From contig CAZJFS010000103.1 of the NCBI GenBank assembly GCA_964545075.1, positions 1 to 15,283 on the forward strand: DNA of 15,283 nt, in the 5' to 3' direction. This DNA is from DAOPXV01 sp035352535. Its GTDB lineage: Bacteria; Muiribacteriota; UBA9980. Below are positions 13,688-15,283 of this stretch, in pieces. The notes beneath the pieces were generated by a model. It was given only the letters and a program-made list of their open reading frames with translations, did not search any database and was not told the DNA's origin. The position numbers and the translations under genes are program-made. Within the stretch, counting starts at the first letter, position 1, and every line of letters begins with the position of its first letter.

Positions 13688-13733
13688 ACCGCTGACGATT
13701 TATTTTGGTCTTTTACGGGAAGTGATCAGCGGT
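13688..13733 (+). terminator. possible terminator hairpin after the EEP-like gene
   Basis: ACCGCTGA at 13688-13695 pairs with TCAGCGGT at 13726-13733, starting five bases after the stop. The loop is long (30 bases) and no T-run follows, so termination activity is uncertain. Confidence 0.35.
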
Positions 13734-13768
13734 CGTAACATGCAAGGAAAATGCAAGCTACAACATTA

Positions 13769-13797
13769 TTGACAATGAATTTTTAACATGATACAAT
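13769..13797 (+). promoter_or_regulatory. strong consensus promoter for the two-repeat secreted protein
   Basis: A perfect TTGACA at 13769-13774, a 17-bp spacer, TACAAT at 13792-13797, and TG at 13789-13790 (extended -10). This is the best promoter in the window and suggests high expression, with a leader of about 45 bases. Confidence 0.8.
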
Positions 13798-13848
13798 TCT
13801 TATTTAATAAAAACGGTATCAATAAAATTAAAAATTCAGGAGGGAACA

Positions 13849-14538
13849 ATGAAAAGGTATTCTATCTGTCTTATTCTCGTGGTAATGTTATTGCTCGGGT
13901 TGTCTTCAATGGTTAAAGCGGAAGAATCCGCAAACGATTTCACGCTCGTAAACAAAACCGGCTATGCCATTTCAAAAGTATTTGTCGGACCCACAAAATC
14001 CGATGACTGGGGCGAAAACATACTCAGTCAGGAAGTACTCGAAGATGGCGCTTCGGTAGCCATCAAGTTCCACCCCAAAGCGTCGACCACAGGGACATAC
14101 GATCTGAAAGTTACATACCAGATAGACAATAGCTCGGTCGTCTGGTATGGCTACGATCTTACCAAAATCAAAAGCATAACCATTCATTACGACAAGGAAA
14201 AAGATAAAACTTCAGCGGAAACTGAAGCTGCTGAATCCTTGAACGATTTCACGCTCGTAAACAAAACCGGCTATGTTATCGACAAGGTATTCGTAGGCCC
14301 TTCCAAATCGGAAGAATGGGGCGAAGATGTTCTTGGACAGGACGTTCTTGAAGACGGTGCTTCGGTAGCCATCAAGTTCCACCCCAAAGCATCAGCTTCC
14401 GGCACTTACGATCTGAAAGTCACCTACAAGATCGACAACAGCTCGGTTGTATGGTATGGCTATGATCTCACAAAGATCGAAAAGATCACCATCCATTATG
14501 ATAAAGAAAACGATAAAACAACGGCCGAAACAGAGTAA
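13849..14538 (+). CDS. secreted protein with two tandem DFTLVNKTGY-type domains
   Basis: Residues 1-24 are a signal peptide (hydrophobic core 6-20, VKA/E). Two near-identical domains with a 103-residue period follow, at about 29-126 and 132-229. Each runs NDFTLVNKTGY, KVFVGP.KS..WGE, VLEDGASVAIKFHPKAS, GTYDLKVTY.IDNSS, VWYGYDLTKI, then ITIHYDKE and a charged AETE tail. This small beta-rich domain is widespread in bacterial secreted proteins; as I recall, database entries sometimes misname it argininosuccinate lyase. It has nothing to do with that enzyme, and its function is unknown. AGGAGG lies just before the ATG. A strong promoter precedes it and a strong terminator follows, so it is a single-gene unit. 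Neither domain contains Cys. Confidence 0.8.
   Translation: MKRYSICLILVVMLLLGLSSMVKAEESANDFTLVNKTGYAISKVFVGPTKSDDWGENILSQEVLEDGASVAIKFHPKASTTGTYDLKVTYQIDNSSVVWYGYDLTKIKSITIHYDKEKDKTSAETEAAESLNDFTLVNKTGYVIDKVFVGPSKSEEWGEDVLGQDVLEDGASVAIKFHPKASASGTYDLKVTYKIDNSSVVWYGYDLTKIEKITIHYDKENDKTTAETE
13933..14538 (+). repeat. 309-bp tandem duplication within the secreted protein gene
   Basis: The unit at 13933-14241 is repeated at 14242-14538. The first 30 or so bases of each unit are identical, as is a block of about 30 bases coding for ASVAIKFHPKA. Other stretches differ at many third positions. This patchwork suggests an older duplication with later gene conversion. Confidence 0.8.
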
Positions 14539-14557
14539 TCCAGACGCGTAAAATAAA

Positions 14558-14577
14558 ATATCAGCGATCGCTGATAT
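14558..14577. repeat. perfect 20-bp palindrome
   Basis: The sequence ATATCAGC-GATC-GCTGATAT reads identically on both strands and is centred on GCGATCGC. It lies between the stop of the two-repeat gene and its terminator. It could be a protein-binding site or a short hairpin. No second copy was noticed in the window. Confidence 0.7.
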
Positions 14578-14588
14578 GATCCATTAAT

Positions 14589-14625
14589 AAAGCCGGAGCC
14601 GAGAACATCGGCCCGGCTTTTTATT
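14589..14625 (+). terminator. rho-independent terminator
   Basis: AAGCCGG / CCGGCTT form the lower stem and GCCGA / TCGGC the upper stem, with a GAACA loop and one bulged A, followed by TTTTTATT. It lies 51 bases after the stop of the secreted-protein gene. It also sits between convergent genes and may partly stop transcription from the minus side. Confidence 0.85.
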
Positions 14626-14699
14626 GAGGAACCACGCCGTCCGGAAAGGCTTTTTGTAAAAAATTCCGGCATTGTTTCGACCTTATCATTACTCCTGTA

Positions 14700-15257
14700 T
14701 CACCTGTTAATATCTTTGCTGGCTGATATATAGGAAAGGCGGCCTTCATAGAAATTGACGCTGTAATATCCGTCCGCGTCTTTACAGGTGAATTTGGTTC
14801 CAACGTGTACGCTCGAACAGGAAATTACGCCGCTTCCGCCAGGCCTGTAGCTGCTTTTAACCGAGGCGCTTTTCAATACTGCTTTTACTTCTTCCTCACT
14901 TGCCGAGTCGTAGATCAAGACCTTTCCGGAATGATCGGTCAGCGTCTTTCCCATGATCTCGCATGCCTTGCCGTTATTAGAGCTTTCGAAAGTTATGCTC
15001 ACTTCGTTGGTCTGGGTTCTCCATTCCTTGACTACTTTTCCGTCATATTGGTTGGGCGTCGATATTATCGGCTGGCCGAGTTTTTTAAGGCAATCATTAA
15101 GGCTGGTCCCAAGCCGGATGCCGTTCACCGCCCAGGGACCGCTGGAGGTTTCGTACATATCGTTATCGCCGGCCTGTTTATACGAAAACTGGAGCGTCAA
15201 CCATGCCGCGAAAAAAAGAATGGCCAGACAGTAAAAAAAACGCGATAAACTATTCAC
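14700..15257 (-). CDS. membrane-anchored protein with a SmpA/OmlA-like segment
   Basis: This is a 185-residue minus-strand gene starting with GTG. A strong Shine-Dalgarno (GGAGGG on the minus strand, plus positions 15266-15271) lies eight bases upstream and supports this start. Residues 6-24 form a membrane helix without a clear cleavage site, so the rest would be periplasmic or outside. GIRLGTSLNDCLKKLGQPI (46-64) resembles the start of SmpA/OmlA (BamE-like) domains, where a loop, a helix and G-x-P precede two strands; EWRTQTNEVSITFE follows as expected. The second half (120-185) has Cys147 and Cys158, which could form a disulphide, and ends in strands (YYSVNFYEGRLSYISAS). The function is unknown. 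It faces the two-repeat gene across a shared terminator region; 14626-14699 holds nothing coding. Confidence 0.7.
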   Translation of the reverse strand: MNSLSRFFYCLAILFFAAWLTLQFSYKQAGDNDMYETSSGPWAVNGIRLGTSLNDCLKKLGQPIISTPNQYDGKVVKEWRTQTNEVSITFESSNNGKACEIMGKTLTDHSGKVLIYDSASEEEVKAVLKSASVKSSYRPGGSGVISCSSVHVGTKFTCKDADGYYSVNFYEGRLSYISASKDINR

Positions 15258-15283
15258 TTATTATACCCTCCAACTATGGTGTT

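Noticed and set aside
14562..14573. GCGATCGC as the cyanobacterial HIP1 element
   Set aside because: Only one copy was noticed in 15 kb, whereas HIP1-rich genomes have it every kilobase or so; it is simply the centre of a palindrome.
14641..14669. CCGGAA...TTCCGG inverted repeat as terminator of the minus gene
   Set aside because: There is no T-run on the minus side after the stem, and the inner pairing is only A/T.
14805..15248. Plus-strand frame of 147 residues
   Set aside because: It is antisense to the minus-strand gene, which has a strong ribosome binding site, a membrane anchor and family-like motifs.
1..15283. CRISPR array, tRNA, rRNA or insertion sequence
   Set aside because: No regularly spaced repeats, cloverleaf-like sequence or transposase frame was seen on either strand.

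Overview
The window looks like chromosomal DNA of a diderm bacterium from a poorly studied lineage. Three things point that way: a periplasmic alpha-2-macroglobulin-like protein, a cassette resembling the SLH-domain outer-membrane porins of lineages such as cyanobacterial relatives, Wallbacteria or Riflebacteria, and several short secreted proteins. The exact phylum cannot be fixed from this sequence. Promoters are of the ordinary sigma-70 type, often with an extended -10. There are no tRNAs, rRNAs, CRISPR arrays or recognisable insertion-sequence transposases.

Bases 1-2120 are mostly gene debris. They hold the 3' end of an unknown gene, a RhuM-family gene broken by a one-base insertion and an internal deletion, a short stretch that may come from minC, and the tail of an Ig-like/SwmB-type surface-repeat protein. 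An intact alpha/beta hydrolase follows (2148-3014). The next block (3357-7644) is one alpha-2-macroglobulin-like gene split by a one-base frameshift. Its middle carries an in-frame SLH plus porin-like segment (about 4860-5625), placed just before the conserved A2M domain.

Bases 7923-11225 form a signalling block. A zinc-ribbon membrane protein has its own promoter. Next comes a small three-helix membrane protein whose GTG start sits at the predicted transcription start, and its stop codon overlaps the start of a soluble hybrid kinase (receiver, three PAS domains, HisKA_2, HATPase). A cysteine-free Ser/Ala/Asn-rich protein follows. Bases 12129-12747 are again debris: a VOC-family remnant, a membrane-protein remnant, and the second copy of a 40-bp repeat first seen at 3136.

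The right end holds two secreted proteins on the plus strand and one membrane-anchored protein on the minus strand. The first is an endonuclease/exonuclease/phosphatase-fold protein that has lost its catalytic residues. The second is a two-repeat protein with a very good promoter and a clear terminator. The third (14700-15257) converges on that terminator. Overall the window alternates intact cell-envelope and signalling genes with decayed genes. The most unusual item is the A2M/SLH-porin chimera.
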